Part shown: in pieces, positions 1 through 7,606 of the stretch
How positions within the stretch are numbered: position 1 is the first letter of the stretch
Layout of the letters: the number at the start of each line of letters is the position of its first letter
Assembly: GCA_027347545.1 (NCBI GenBank)
Contig: DAIEQT010000267.1
Span: 1 to 9,291 of the forward strand
Length of the DNA stretch: 9,291 bases
Source of the DNA: Ignavibacteria bacterium
GTDB lineage: Bacteria; Bacteroidota; Ignavibacteria; Ignavibacteriales; Melioribacteraceae
Direction of reading: 5' to 3'
Notes under the pieces: generated by a model
Database searches by the model: none
What the model saw: the letters and a program-made list of their open reading frames with translations, nothing else
What the model was told of the DNA's origin: nothing
Program-made: the position numbers and the translations under genes

Positions 1-996
<996 letters not shown>

Positions 997-1025
997 TTAT
1001 GAATTTTTCGGTGAGAAAGATAACC

Positions 1026-1048
1026 AAAAAAGTGTTCTATTACACTTT
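1026..1048 (-). terminator. Possible weak Rho-independent terminator or attenuator before tgt
   Basis: Read on the minus strand, AAAGTGT (1042-1048) pairs with ACACTTT (1029-1035) across a six-base loop (1036-1041). The T-run of the right arm continues to 1026, making six Ts in a row. It starts 15 bases after the rhodanese stop codon, where a terminator would be expected. The stem is only 7 bp and AT-rich, so termination is probably partial. The other strand has no T-run, so it is not bidirectional. Confidence 0.4.
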
Positions 1049-1062
1049 GCCAAGTCGCTCTC

Positions 1063-1407
1063 TTATTCGCCTTGCTCAAGTTTGCAAACCCAGCTTACAA
1101 TTCCATCTTCTAAATTGTAAACCTTATCGAAGCCGTTTTTCATCATAAACCGGCAAGCAGAATTGCTGCGGCTGCCGCTTCTGCAATAAACGAAGTAAGA
1201 TTTGCTCTTGTCGAGCTGCAAAATTTCATTAGGGAAAGTTACTTCGTAGATATCTATGAGGATTGAATTTGGAATTCTTGTGTTACAGTGTTCTTCTTCC
1301 GTGCGGACATCTAATATTACTGCGTCCGGCGTCTCGGTGATTTTCTTCTCAAAGGTTTTTGCGTCAAGATGGTTTACGTGAATTCTATTAAAGAATGATG
1401 CCAGCAT
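1063..1407 (-). CDS. Single-domain rhodanese-like sulfurtransferase
   Basis: This is a small cytoplasmic rhodanese-domain protein of 114 residues that probably carries a persulfide on its active-site cysteine. Visible features, numbered from ATG 1405-1407, are: the DVRTEEEH segment (about 33-40) that opens the fold, the following IPNSILIDI strand, the active-site loop C75-RSGSR and the GFDKVYNLEDG-IVSW ending (about 92-106). CxxGxR is an intact catalytic loop of the PspE/GlpE-like class, so this is not an inactive domain. The reading frame is open up to a GTG at 1437, which almost abuts the CorC stop. However, AGAAGG (1414-1419) lies six bases before ATG 1405-1407, and the extra ten residues would be a basic, non-conserved tail, so I chose the ATG. 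It is probably co-transcribed with the CorC-like gene 30 bases upstream. The sulfur acceptor cannot be told from the sequence. One hypothetical link is tRNA modification, since tgt follows. Confidence 0.9.
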   Translation of the reverse strand: MLASFFNRIHVNHLDAKTFEKKITETPDAVILDVRTEEEHCNTRIPNSILIDIYEVTFPNEILQLDKSKSYFVYCRSGSRSNSACRFMMKNGFDKVYNLEDGIVSWVCKLEQGE

Positions 1408-1413
1408 TTGTTT

Positions 1414-1419
1414 CCTTCT
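1414..1419 (-). promoter_or_regulatory. Ribosome binding site deciding the rhodanese start
   Basis: AGAAGG on the minus strand lies six bases before ATG 1405-1407. It supports the shorter 114-residue protein over the 124-residue reading from GTG 1437, which has no comparable upstream site. Confidence 0.6.
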
Positions 1420-1437
1420 TTGTTTCTTTAGTAACAC

Positions 1438-2673
1438 CTATTCCGGGTTATTTTGTTCCGTAGTAAGCTTAACTAAATCAATTTTTGTTTTGTCCGAACG
1501 TAATATCATAATTGTAAAGTTATCAATCTTGAAAGATTCTCCCTTAACCGGAATTCTCCCAATTTTGTACATGATGAACCCGGCAATTGTCTCGTAATCT
1601 CCTTCCGGAATTTTCAAATCATGTTCTTCGTTGAGAATATCAATCTCAACTTTGCCGCTAAGCACGAAAGCATTTCCTTGAACTTTGCGGATCATTTTTT
1701 CTTCGGCTTCGTCATATTCATCTCTGATCTCACCAAAGAGTTCTTCGATTAAATCTTCCACAGTAATCAGTCCGGCAGTGCCGCCAAACTCATCAACAAC
1801 TACAGCAACACTCATCTGCTTACTCAGAAACTCATTCAGCATTTCCAAACTTTTCTTTGTTTCCGGCACAAACAAAACGTCTCTCATAATTGATTTCCAA
1901 TCTGCGGGCTGCTTAAAAATATCCTTTGTGAAAAGCCAGCCTTTAATGTTATCAAGATTTTCATCGTAAACTAGAATTTTAGAATAGCCGGATTGAATAA
2001 ACGTATCAAGAACTTCTACCATTGTATAAGTTAAATCTACACCGATTACATCAGTTCGCGGAGTCATTGCTTCATAAACTCTCTGCTCGCGTATATCAAT
2101 CACTTTACTAATAATATCCGATTGGGCTTCATCCATTTTTCCAGCTTCGGAGCTTTCTTCCAAGAGATCTTGCAAATCCTCTTTATTCACGATCTGGAGA
2201 ATTTCTTCTTCTTCTTTAAGATTTGTTCTGCTCAAAACCGATGAGATTGTGGAAGTAAGTTTTGCAATTGGGAATATCACTATTGTGACTATCCTAATTG
2301 GTATCGAGGAGAAAAGCACCAAACTATCTGCTAGTTCTTTTCCAATGAATTTGGGGATTAACTCGCCAATTACTAGAAGCAGTAAAGTCGAAATAATCAA
2401 AATGGAAATCTCGGAAAGTCCAAACAGTTCGAAGAGGACAACCGAGCTAAGAGATGCAAACGTTATATTAATTATATCGTTGGAGATAAGAATGGTTGAA
2501 AAGAATATGTTTGGATTGTCAACAAAGTATTTGGCGTTCTGTGCCATAAAATATTTTTTGCGTGCACGAAGTTCAATTTTAATCTTGTTGGAAACGATGA
2601 AGGCAATCTCTGAAGAAGAGAAGAATGCGCTGAGCAAGAGAAGTACGAGTAAAAATAAAAGTTCGTTGAGCAT
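1438..2673 (-). CDS. CNNM/CBS-pair/CorC_HlyC-domain membrane protein (hemolysin-C-like, GldE-like)
   Basis: A 411-residue integral membrane protein of the family often called hemolysin-like or CorC. Members are linked to magnesium/cobalt efflux, and in gliding Bacteroidota the paralogue GldE supports gliding. Domains in order: a CNNM (DUF21) region (about 1-145) with hydrophobic segments near 3-20, 62-85, 88-110 and 120-145, including the conserved GELIPKFIGKE (103-113); a linker rich in Glu; a CBS pair (about 200-315) opening with MTPRTDVIGVD (203-213) and ending with VVDEFGGTAGLITVEDLIEE; and a C-terminal CorC_HlyC domain (about 325-405) with the typical GDYETIAGFI segment. The CBS pair is expected to bind adenine nucleotides in the cytoplasm. 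ATG 2671-2673 lies one base after the TAA of the upstream UbiA-family gene (TAATATG) and has no clear ribosome binding site, so translation is probably coupled. Length and domain order are normal. The transported ion, or a GldE-like role, cannot be decided here because no other gld gene is present. Confidence 0.93.
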   Translation of the reverse strand: MLNELLFLLVLLLLSAFFSSSEIAFIVSNKIKIELRARKKYFMAQNAKYFVDNPNIFFSTILISNDIINITFASLSSVVLFELFGLSEISILIISTLLLLVIGELIPKFIGKELADSLVLFSSIPIRIVTIVIFPIAKLTSTISSVLSRTNLKEEEEILQIVNKEDLQDLLEESSEAGKMDEAQSDIISKVIDIREQRVYEAMTPRTDVIGVDLTYTMVEVLDTFIQSGYSKILVYDENLDNIKGWLFTKDIFKQPADWKSIMRDVLFVPETKKSLEMLNEFLSKQMSVAVVVDEFGGTAGLITVEDLIEELFGEIRDEYDEAEEKMIRKVQGNAFVLSGKVEIDILNEEHDLKIPEGDYETIAGFIMYKIGRIPVKGESFKIDNFTIMILRSDKTKIDLVKLTTEQNNPE

Positions 2674-2674
2674 A

Positions 2675-3577
2675 TTATCTATTGTATATGAAAGTTATCA
2701 CGGCTGCGATGTACAAAAAAGCGTTCACAATCATTTGCGAATCGGTAATCATAGCTTCAACAACATTTTCGCCTTTATCTTTTTTGAAAACAATATACAT
2801 GTAACGGAAGATGCCGAAGATTACAAAAATTGTAGTCGAAACAAAATACTCCGATCCGAACATGAGAACCGTTCTTTCGGAAACTGTGTAAAGCGCGTAA
2901 CTGATTATTACTCCGCCGCCGGTAATGGATGAAATCTGATCAATAAAACTAAGGCTGTAATCTTTGAGAACATTTCTCTGCTCAACCGCGTTTTCACTTG
3001 TAGCAATTTCAACTCTTCGTTTCATTGCCGCGAGGAAGAGTGAAAGAAATAAAGTAGTAAGAATTAACCAGCTTGAAATGCTCACCGAAATGATTACCGC
3101 GCCACCGATAACACGCAACATAAAACCAAGCGCAATACAGAAAATATCAACAATAACAACCTGCTTTAGGTAGTTAGTGTATAGGATGTTTAGAAGAATA
3201 TAAGACCATACTATTGCAACGAACGAAGAATTCATTAAAAACGAAAGCGCCCCAGCAAAAATGAAAAGTATTGCCGCTGCTAACTTTGCTTCAGTTGCAG
3301 AAATTATTCCGCTTGCAACCGGACGGTTTTTCTTTAATGGATGAATTGCATCTTTCTTGGCATCGTAAATATCATTAACCACATAAATTGCACTTGCCGC
3401 AATAGAGAAAAGAATAAAGCCGGAAAGCACTTCGAGAAATTCGCCTTTGTTGAATAACTGTTTGGCAAAAACAAGCGGCACAAATACAAACACATTCTTT
3501 GCCCAGCTTGTAACACGCAGCAACTTGCCATATGTAATAATTTCAGAAAACAACAGTTTCCTCGTAGGTTCCAACAT
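2675..3577 (-). CDS. UbiA-family prenyltransferase, probable 5-phosphoribosyl-polyprenyl-phosphate (DPPR) synthase
   Basis: A multi-spanning membrane enzyme of up to 300 residues. The best match in memory is decaprenyl-phosphate phosphoribosyltransferase (the Rv3806c type), which joins PRPP to a polyprenyl phosphate on the way to polyprenyl-phosphate arabinose. Evidence: the first Asp-rich motif N68-D-IY-D72-AKK-D76 followed by [12 protein letters not shown] (79-90), the signature seen in this subfamily; the second region [12 protein letters not shown] (133-144) with LRVIGGA (154-160); and a C-terminal FRYMYIVF...GENVVEA..TDSQM (257-282) resembling the RY..L...G..PE..L.D..L ending of DPPR synthases. 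About eight to nine hydrophobic segments are visible. The frame opens at ATG 3575-3577, overlapping the mutase gene by 35 bases. However, AGGA (3559-3562) sits five bases before TTG 3551-3553, which would give 292 residues and an 11-base overlap. Both starts keep the conserved [10 protein letters not shown]. No arabinose epimerase (DprE1/DprE2) or phosphatase is adjacent, so a different lipid-linked pentose or aromatic acceptor remains possible. Confidence 0.85.
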   Translation of the reverse strand: MLEPTRKLLFSEIITYGKLLRVTSWAKNVFVFVPLVFAKQLFNKGEFLEVLSGFILFSIAASAIYVVNDIYDAKKDAIHPLKKNRPVASGIISATEAKLAAAILFIFAGALSFLMNSSFVAIVWSYILLNILYTNYLKQVVIVDIFCIALGFMLRVIGGAVIISVSISSWLILTTLFLSLFLAAMKRRVEIATSENAVEQRNVLKDYSLSFIDQISSITGGGVIISYALYTVSERTVLMFGSEYFVSTTIFVIFGIFRYMYIVFKKDKGENVVEAMITDSQMIVNAFLYIAAVITFIYNR

Positions 3578-5198
3578 GCTGTTTTAACTTTCCAACCATT
3601 TCGCCCAGCGTAACATAGTTCTGAGCCGCCTTAACAAGAACCGGCATTAAATTATTTCCATCCTTTGCAGCATCACCAAGTTCACGCAAGCAATTTTCAG
3701 CTTCAATTTCGCTTCTATTATTTCTTAATTCAGCTAAACGCTTTTTCTGACTCTCTTCTACTTCCGGTGAGTTTTGCAAAATTGGAATATCAACTTTCTC
3801 ATTCTCTTCCACAAACTCATTCACACCAACAATAAACTTTTCTTTTCTCTCTAATTCCTTTTGGTAGCGGTACGCAGAATCAGCAATTTCTTTTTGGAAG
3901 TACCCGGCTTCAATTGCATTAATAACTCCGCCGAGCGAATCTATCTCATCAAATATTTTATTCGCTTGCTCTTCCATCTTGTTTGTCAGAGATTCAACAA
4001 AATAACTTCCGCCTAACGGATCAACAGTATTCACAACGCCGGTTTCATACGCAAGAAGCTGCTGGGTTCTCAAAGCGATCTTAACTGCTTTTTCGCTTGG
4101 TAGCGCAAGAGTTTCATCCATTGAATTTGTGTGAAGTGATTGCGTTCCGCCCATTACTGCTGCCATTGCTTGGAATGCTGTTCTCACAATATTGTTTTCC
4201 GGCTGCTGAGCTGTAAGCGTGCATCCGGCAGTCTGAGTATGAAAGCGAAGCCACCAAGAACGTGGATTTTTAGCACCATACTTTTCCTTCATTCGCTTGG
4301 CGTAAATTCTTCTTGCCGCTCTAAACTTTGCAATATCTTCAAAGAAATCTAAATGAGAATTGAAGAAAAATGAAAGACGTGGTGCGAACAAATCAATATC
4401 CATTCCACGCTCGAGACAAGCTTCTATGTACGCAAAACCATCGGCAAGCGTGTAAGCTAATTCTTGCACAGATGTCGAGCCGGCTTCTCTTATGTGGTAA
4501 CCACTAATAGAAACCGGATTCCATTGCGGAACTTCATTTGCGCAATACTCAATCATATCTGTAATAATTCTCATCGAAGGGCGCGGGGGAAAAATATATT
4601 CTTTCTGTGCTATGTATTCCTTTAGAATGTCGTTTTGCAAAGTACCGCGAAGTTTGCCGAAAGGAACATTTTGCTTTTGTGCTATCGCGAGATAGAAAGC
4701 GAAAATCATTGCTGCCGGAGAATTAATCGTCATGGAAGTAGAAACTTTATCAAGAGGAATTCCGCCAAAAAGAATTTCCATATCCTTCAACGAAGAAATC
4801 GCAACGCCGCAAATACCGACTTCCCCTTCGCTCATCGGGGCATCCGCATCCCAGCCCATCAATGTGGGCAGATCGAAAGCAACCGATAACCCGGTTTGTC
4901 CATGTTCCAGCAAATATTTGAAACGCTGGTTTGTATCTTCCGGCGAACCAAAGCCCGCAAACTGGCGCATCGTCCAAACTTTGCCGCGGTAACCGTTAGT
5001 ATGTATTCCGCGGGTGAATGGATATTCGCCCGGAAAATTTAGATCACGTAAGTAATCAAGTTGTTCAATATCATCCGGAGAATAAATTGGATTAATATTT
5101 TCGCCGGAAACGGTTGTAAACTTCATCCCGGTTTCAGAAGATTTATCTAATTTATTTTGGAAAGAATCTTTTGCCCTCTTGTAATCTTCAGAGAACAT
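3543..5198 (-). CDS. icmA: Adenosylcobalamin-dependent acyl-CoA mutase, large subunit, isobutyryl-CoA mutase type
   Basis: A 551-residue cytoplasmic radical mutase subunit, collinear with the catalytic (beta/alpha)8 barrel of methylmalonyl-CoA mutase. It ends at [11 protein letters not shown] with no cobalamin-binding domain (no DxHxxG), so a separate small B12 subunit is needed. Conserved blocks: [14 protein letters not shown] (59-72), [10 protein letters not shown] (75-84), [12 protein letters not shown] (104-115), [18 protein letters not shown] (186-203), [10 protein letters not shown] (231-240, with the cobalt-side His235), FAPRLSFFF (271-279), GGTQSLHTN (350-358). The position of methylmalonyl-CoA mutase Tyr89 is Phe80 and that of Arg207 is Gln198. 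This is the pair established for Streptomyces IcmA, whose numbering it matches exactly. I infer that the substrate lacks the free carboxylate, such as n-butyryl/isobutyryl-CoA. Automatic annotation would probably say methylmalonyl-CoA mutase. No small subunit or MeaB-type GTPase is in the window. The start is ATG 5196-5198 with GAGGAG just upstream. The gene lies 50 bases after mutL and overlaps the UbiA-family gene. Confidence 0.92.
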   Translation of the reverse strand: MFSEDYKRAKDSFQNKLDKSSETGMKFTTVSGENINPIYSPDDIEQLDYLRDLNFPGEYPFTRGIHTNGYRGKVWTMRQFAGFGSPEDTNQRFKYLLEHGQTGLSVAFDLPTLMGWDADAPMSEGEVGICGVAISSLKDMEILFGGIPLDKVSTSMTINSPAAMIFAFYLAIAQKQNVPFGKLRGTLQNDILKEYIAQKEYIFPPRPSMRIITDMIEYCANEVPQWNPVSISGYHIREAGSTSVQELAYTLADGFAYIEACLERGMDIDLFAPRLSFFFNSHLDFFEDIAKFRAARRIYAKRMKEKYGAKNPRSWWLRFHTQTAGCTLTAQQPENNIVRTAFQAMAAVMGGTQSLHTNSMDETLALPSEKAVKIALRTQQLLAYETGVVNTVDPLGGSYFVESLTNKMEEQANKIFDEIDSLGGVINAIEAGYFQKEIADSAYRYQKELERKEKFIVGVNEFVEENEKVDIPILQNSPEVEESQKKRLAELRNNRSEIEAENCLRELGDAAKDGNNLMPVLVKAAQNYVTLGEMVGKLKQHVGTYEETVVF

Positions 5199-5200
5199 AG

Positions 5201-5206
5201 CTCCTC
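5201..5206 (-). promoter_or_regulatory. Strong ribosome binding site of the mutase gene, unusually close to ATG
   Basis: GAGGAG on the minus strand ends two bases before ATG 5196-5198. The GAGG core is four bases away. It is the strongest Shine-Dalgarno match in the window, in the largest gap of the presumed operon (50 bases). This suggests the mutase is translated independently of mutL. Confidence 0.6.
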
Positions 5207-5248
5207 GCTTTCAAAGGTTTTTTGTTTTGGATAAAATTAGGAAATGGA

Positions 5249-7078
5249 TTAAGTCCGTCCAAATCTTTTGTCGAACTCTTCGAGCGGAATTTTGATAACA
5301 ATTGGTCTTCCATGAGGGCAAACATAAGGCATAGAAGTCGCAAAAAGCTTATCAACAAGAATTCTCATCTCGTTTTCAGTAAGCCGGTCGCCAGCTTTAA
5401 TAGCAGCCTTGCAAGAAAATGATTTAGCCAGATTATCCCTCACCTCCAACTGCTTGAATTGCTCATTCTTTCTAAACTCGTTAAGAATTTCAAGAAGTGT
5501 TTCAACTTCATGTTCAATTTTTATGTCTGAAGGAATTCCGACTATCAAGATTGTGTTCTTGACTTGAAACTTAATTTCAAACCCAAGATTTGAAAGATAC
5601 GTTTCAAGCTCTTTCATTAATTGATAATCTGCCGGATCAAGTTTTACCGTTTGCGGAAACAACAAGTGCTGCGAAAACGGAATGTTCGCCTCAAATGATT
5701 GCATTGCTTGCTCATACAGAATTCGCTCGTGAGCTACGTGAGAATCAATAATCATCAATCCGCTTTTAATTTGCGAGAGGATATATTTGTTATGAAGCAA
5801 AACAATGAATGGAGTTTCCAAATCGGAAGTTGGTGATTCATGATATACTTCTGTCGTCTGTTTCTCTTCAAACGGAGTTGAAACGATTTCTTGGGACGAT
5901 GAAGAACGAACTTCTTTGTTCAGATTTCCAAAGAGTAAATCAATTTCCTCTTCCCCCATAATTGGAGAAGTTCTTCCCCGTTGAAAGGGGCGGTCTGAAA
6001 AATCTTCACGCTCACTTCTTTGCGGAGCTTGGAATCTTAACGCTTCTCTTTCATCAGGCATATTTTGGAATGAAACATTCGGTACTAAATCATAACTACC
6101 GATAGTTTTTTTGATTACGGCATTTACAAAAGAATAAATCTCCTTCTCTTCGTCAAACTTTACTTCCAGCTTTGATGGATGAACGTTAACATCAACACGC
6201 TTAGGATCAATCTGCAAGAAGAGAACAAAGAAAGGGTAATCACCTTTATCTAAAATATTTTCGAAAGCTGAAAACACCGCGTGGCTGACAATTTTACTTT
6301 GGACAAAGCGATTGTTCAAAAAGAAATACTGCTCACCTTTGCTCTTTCTTAAATAAGCCGGCTTTGTTACAAATCCGGTAATGCTGATGTAATCCGTCGG
6401 TTCGTTTACAAACAAAACCGCATCTAGAATATTATCTGCAAAAACAGATTTCATTCTGTCATTTAAATTGCCAGTTGGAAAGTCGAATATCAAATCGTCG
6501 TCGTTATAAAATTTAAAAGAAACTTCCGGATGGCTTAAAGAAATTTTTCTAAATGTCTCAATTATATGCTTCAACTCGGTTGTATTACTCTTGAGAAAGT
6601 TTCTTCTTGCCGGAGTGTTGTAAAACAAATTCTTAATTGAAATAGAAGTCCCTTGCGGGAACGAATCTTTCTCTTTTGTAATTGATGAATCTTCTCCAAT
6701 CCTAATAAGGGTTCCAAGGTCTTGGTCTTTCTGATGCGTTCTTAACTCAAAAATTGAAACCGAGGCAATTGACGCAAGAGCTTCGCCGCGGAAGCCGAAA
6801 GTTTGAATAGCTTCCAAATCTTCTATCGAAGAAATTTTGCTCGTTGCGTGGCGCTGAATTGACAACAGTGCGTCATCCTCATTCATCCCCTCACCATTAT
6901 CCACAACTTGGATTAAGTTTTTCCCGGCATTCCTAATTACAACACTAACCTCTGTAGCGCCGGCATCAATGGAGGTTTCCACCAATTCTTTAACTACAGA
7001 TTCGGGGCGGTTAACAACTTCGCCCGCGGCAATCTTATTAGCCAAATTTTCCGGCAATATTTTAATTTTTTGAGACAA
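5249..7078 (-). CDS. mutL: DNA mismatch repair protein MutL, endonuclease type
   Basis: A 609-residue MutL that links MutS mismatch recognition to strand incision. The N-terminal GHKL ATPase (about 1-330) shows AAGEVVNRP (17-25), KELVETSIDAG (30-40), VVDNGEGM (58-65), RHATSKI (76-82), GFRGEALASI (95-104), YNTPARRNFL (153-162) and the VDVNVHPSK segment (295-303). A low-complexity linker spans about 340-420. The C-terminal domain has the endonuclease motif as DSHVAHERILYE (445-456) in place of DQHAxxExxxxE, SCKAAIK (555-561), CPHGRP (587-592) and the final FGR. QHLLFP (470-475) fits the QxLLxP sliding-clamp binding motif. The nuclease metal ligands are intact, so this MutL should nick DNA itself and the host should lack a MutH-type system. 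Oddity: the Asn that binds magnesium in ELVEN is Thr35. The start is TTG 7076-7078, immediately after the folA TGA (TGATTG). It is fixed by the conserved KIKILPENLANKIAAGEVV, which begins four residues in, and translation is probably coupled. Confidence 0.97.
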   Translation of the reverse strand: MSQKIKILPENLANKIAAGEVVNRPESVVKELVETSIDAGATEVSVVIRNAGKNLIQVVDNGEGMNEDDALLSIQRHATSKISSIEDLEAIQTFGFRGEALASIASVSIFELRTHQKDQDLGTLIRIGEDSSITKEKDSFPQGTSISIKNLFYNTPARRNFLKSNTTELKHIIETFRKISLSHPEVSFKFYNDDDLIFDFPTGNLNDRMKSVFADNILDAVLFVNEPTDYISITGFVTKPAYLRKSKGEQYFFLNNRFVQSKIVSHAVFSAFENILDKGDYPFFVLFLQIDPKRVDVNVHPSKLEVKFDEEKEIYSFVNAVIKKTIGSYDLVPNVSFQNMPDEREALRFQAPQRSEREDFSDRPFQRGRTSPIMGEEEIDLLFGNLNKEVRSSSSQEIVSTPFEEKQTTEVYHESPTSDLETPFIVLLHNKYILSQIKSGLMIIDSHVAHERILYEQAMQSFEANIPFSQHLLFPQTVKLDPADYQLMKELETYLSNLGFEIKFQVKNTILIVGIPSDIKIEHEVETLLEILNEFRKNEQFKQLEVRDNLAKSFSCKAAIKAGDRLTENEMRILVDKLFATSMPYVCPHGRPIVIKIPLEEFDKRFGRT

Positions 7079-7588
7079 TCAACACTCTTTCAATTTTTCT
7101 TTTCTAATATACGTATGAATCGTGAATTCGGCGAAGTCTTCAACGGAAAGCTCACTCCAATCCTCTTTCTCATATTTTGGGAAATAAGCATCTCCTACAA
7201 CTTCAAATTTCATTTCAGAGATGATCAGCTTGTCCGCAAAATCAAACACAGATGAGTAAACTTGAGCACCGCCAATTATAAAACACTTTGTGTAATTCTG
7301 AGATTCGCAAAACTTGAACGCGTCTTTGAGCGAAGTGAAAACGTGAAAATCGTTTCCCGCTTCTTTTTGCGCTAAGCTTTTGGATAAAACAATGTTTATA
7401 CGGTTTTTAAGCGGGGAACCGATTGCTTCCCAAGTTTTTCTTCCCATCACAATGGGGAATCCGCATGTAGCATTTTTGAAATGTTGAAGCTCTGCTTTAC
7501 AACTCCAGGGAATTTTCCCTTCGTTTCCAATTACTCCATTCTTAGCAACAGCCGCTATTATTATCTTTTCCAAACTTATATTAAGCAA
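7079..7588 (-). CDS. folA: Dihydrofolate reductase
   Basis: A DHFR of at most 169 residues, a normal length for the chromosomal FolA family. It reduces dihydrofolate to tetrahydrofolate with NADPH in the cytoplasm. Visible features: IIIAAVAKNGVIGNEGKIPW (9-28), the catalytic acid Glu33 in SCKAEL, the substrate helix HFKNAT (36-41), the NADPH-binding IVMGRKTWEAIG (46-57), FIIGGAQVY (103-111) and the GDAYFP segment (132-137). The usual xPWxLPxDL is here IPWSCKAEL: the Leu-Pro before the acid is replaced by Cys-Lys. Leu at this place contacts folate and inhibitors in E. coli DHFR. The frame starts at TTG 7586-7588 behind an in-frame TAA; TTG 7571-7573, giving MEKIIIAAVAKNG, is an equally reasonable start, and no ATG is available. 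The gene lies 18 bases after thyX and abuts mutL. With ThyX as neighbour, its role would be reduction of newly made or oxidised folate rather than thymidylate recycling. Confidence 0.95.
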   Translation of the reverse strand: MLNISLEKIIIAAVAKNGVIGNEGKIPWSCKAELQHFKNATCGFPIVMGRKTWEAIGSPLKNRINIVLSKSLAQKEAGNDFHVFTSLKDAFKFCESQNYTKCFIIGGAQVYSSVFDFADKLIISEMKFEVVGDAYFPKYEKEDWSELSVEDFAEFTIHTYIRKEKLKEC

Positions 7589-7606
7589 AATTTCTTATAG
7601 AATGTT

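Noticed and set aside
1408..1437. N-terminal extension of the rhodanese from GTG 1435-1437
   Set aside because: The extension is ten mostly basic residues outside the domain, and the clear AGAAGG site points to ATG 1405-1407 instead.
2249..2932. A 227-codon open frame on the plus strand
   Set aside because: It lies antisense across the junction of the CorC-like and UbiA-family genes, both of which have clear domain motifs. The translation has no recognisable motif and is a shadow.
3543..5198. Naming the mutase methylmalonyl-CoA mutase
   Set aside because: Overall similarity would allow it, but the Tyr and Arg that define methylmalonyl-CoA specificity are Phe80 and Gln198 here.
5199..5248. 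Terminator or promoter in the mutL-mutase gap
   Set aside because: On the minus strand the gap holds A-rich sequence and a ribosome binding site but no stem-loop and no convincing paired promoter boxes.
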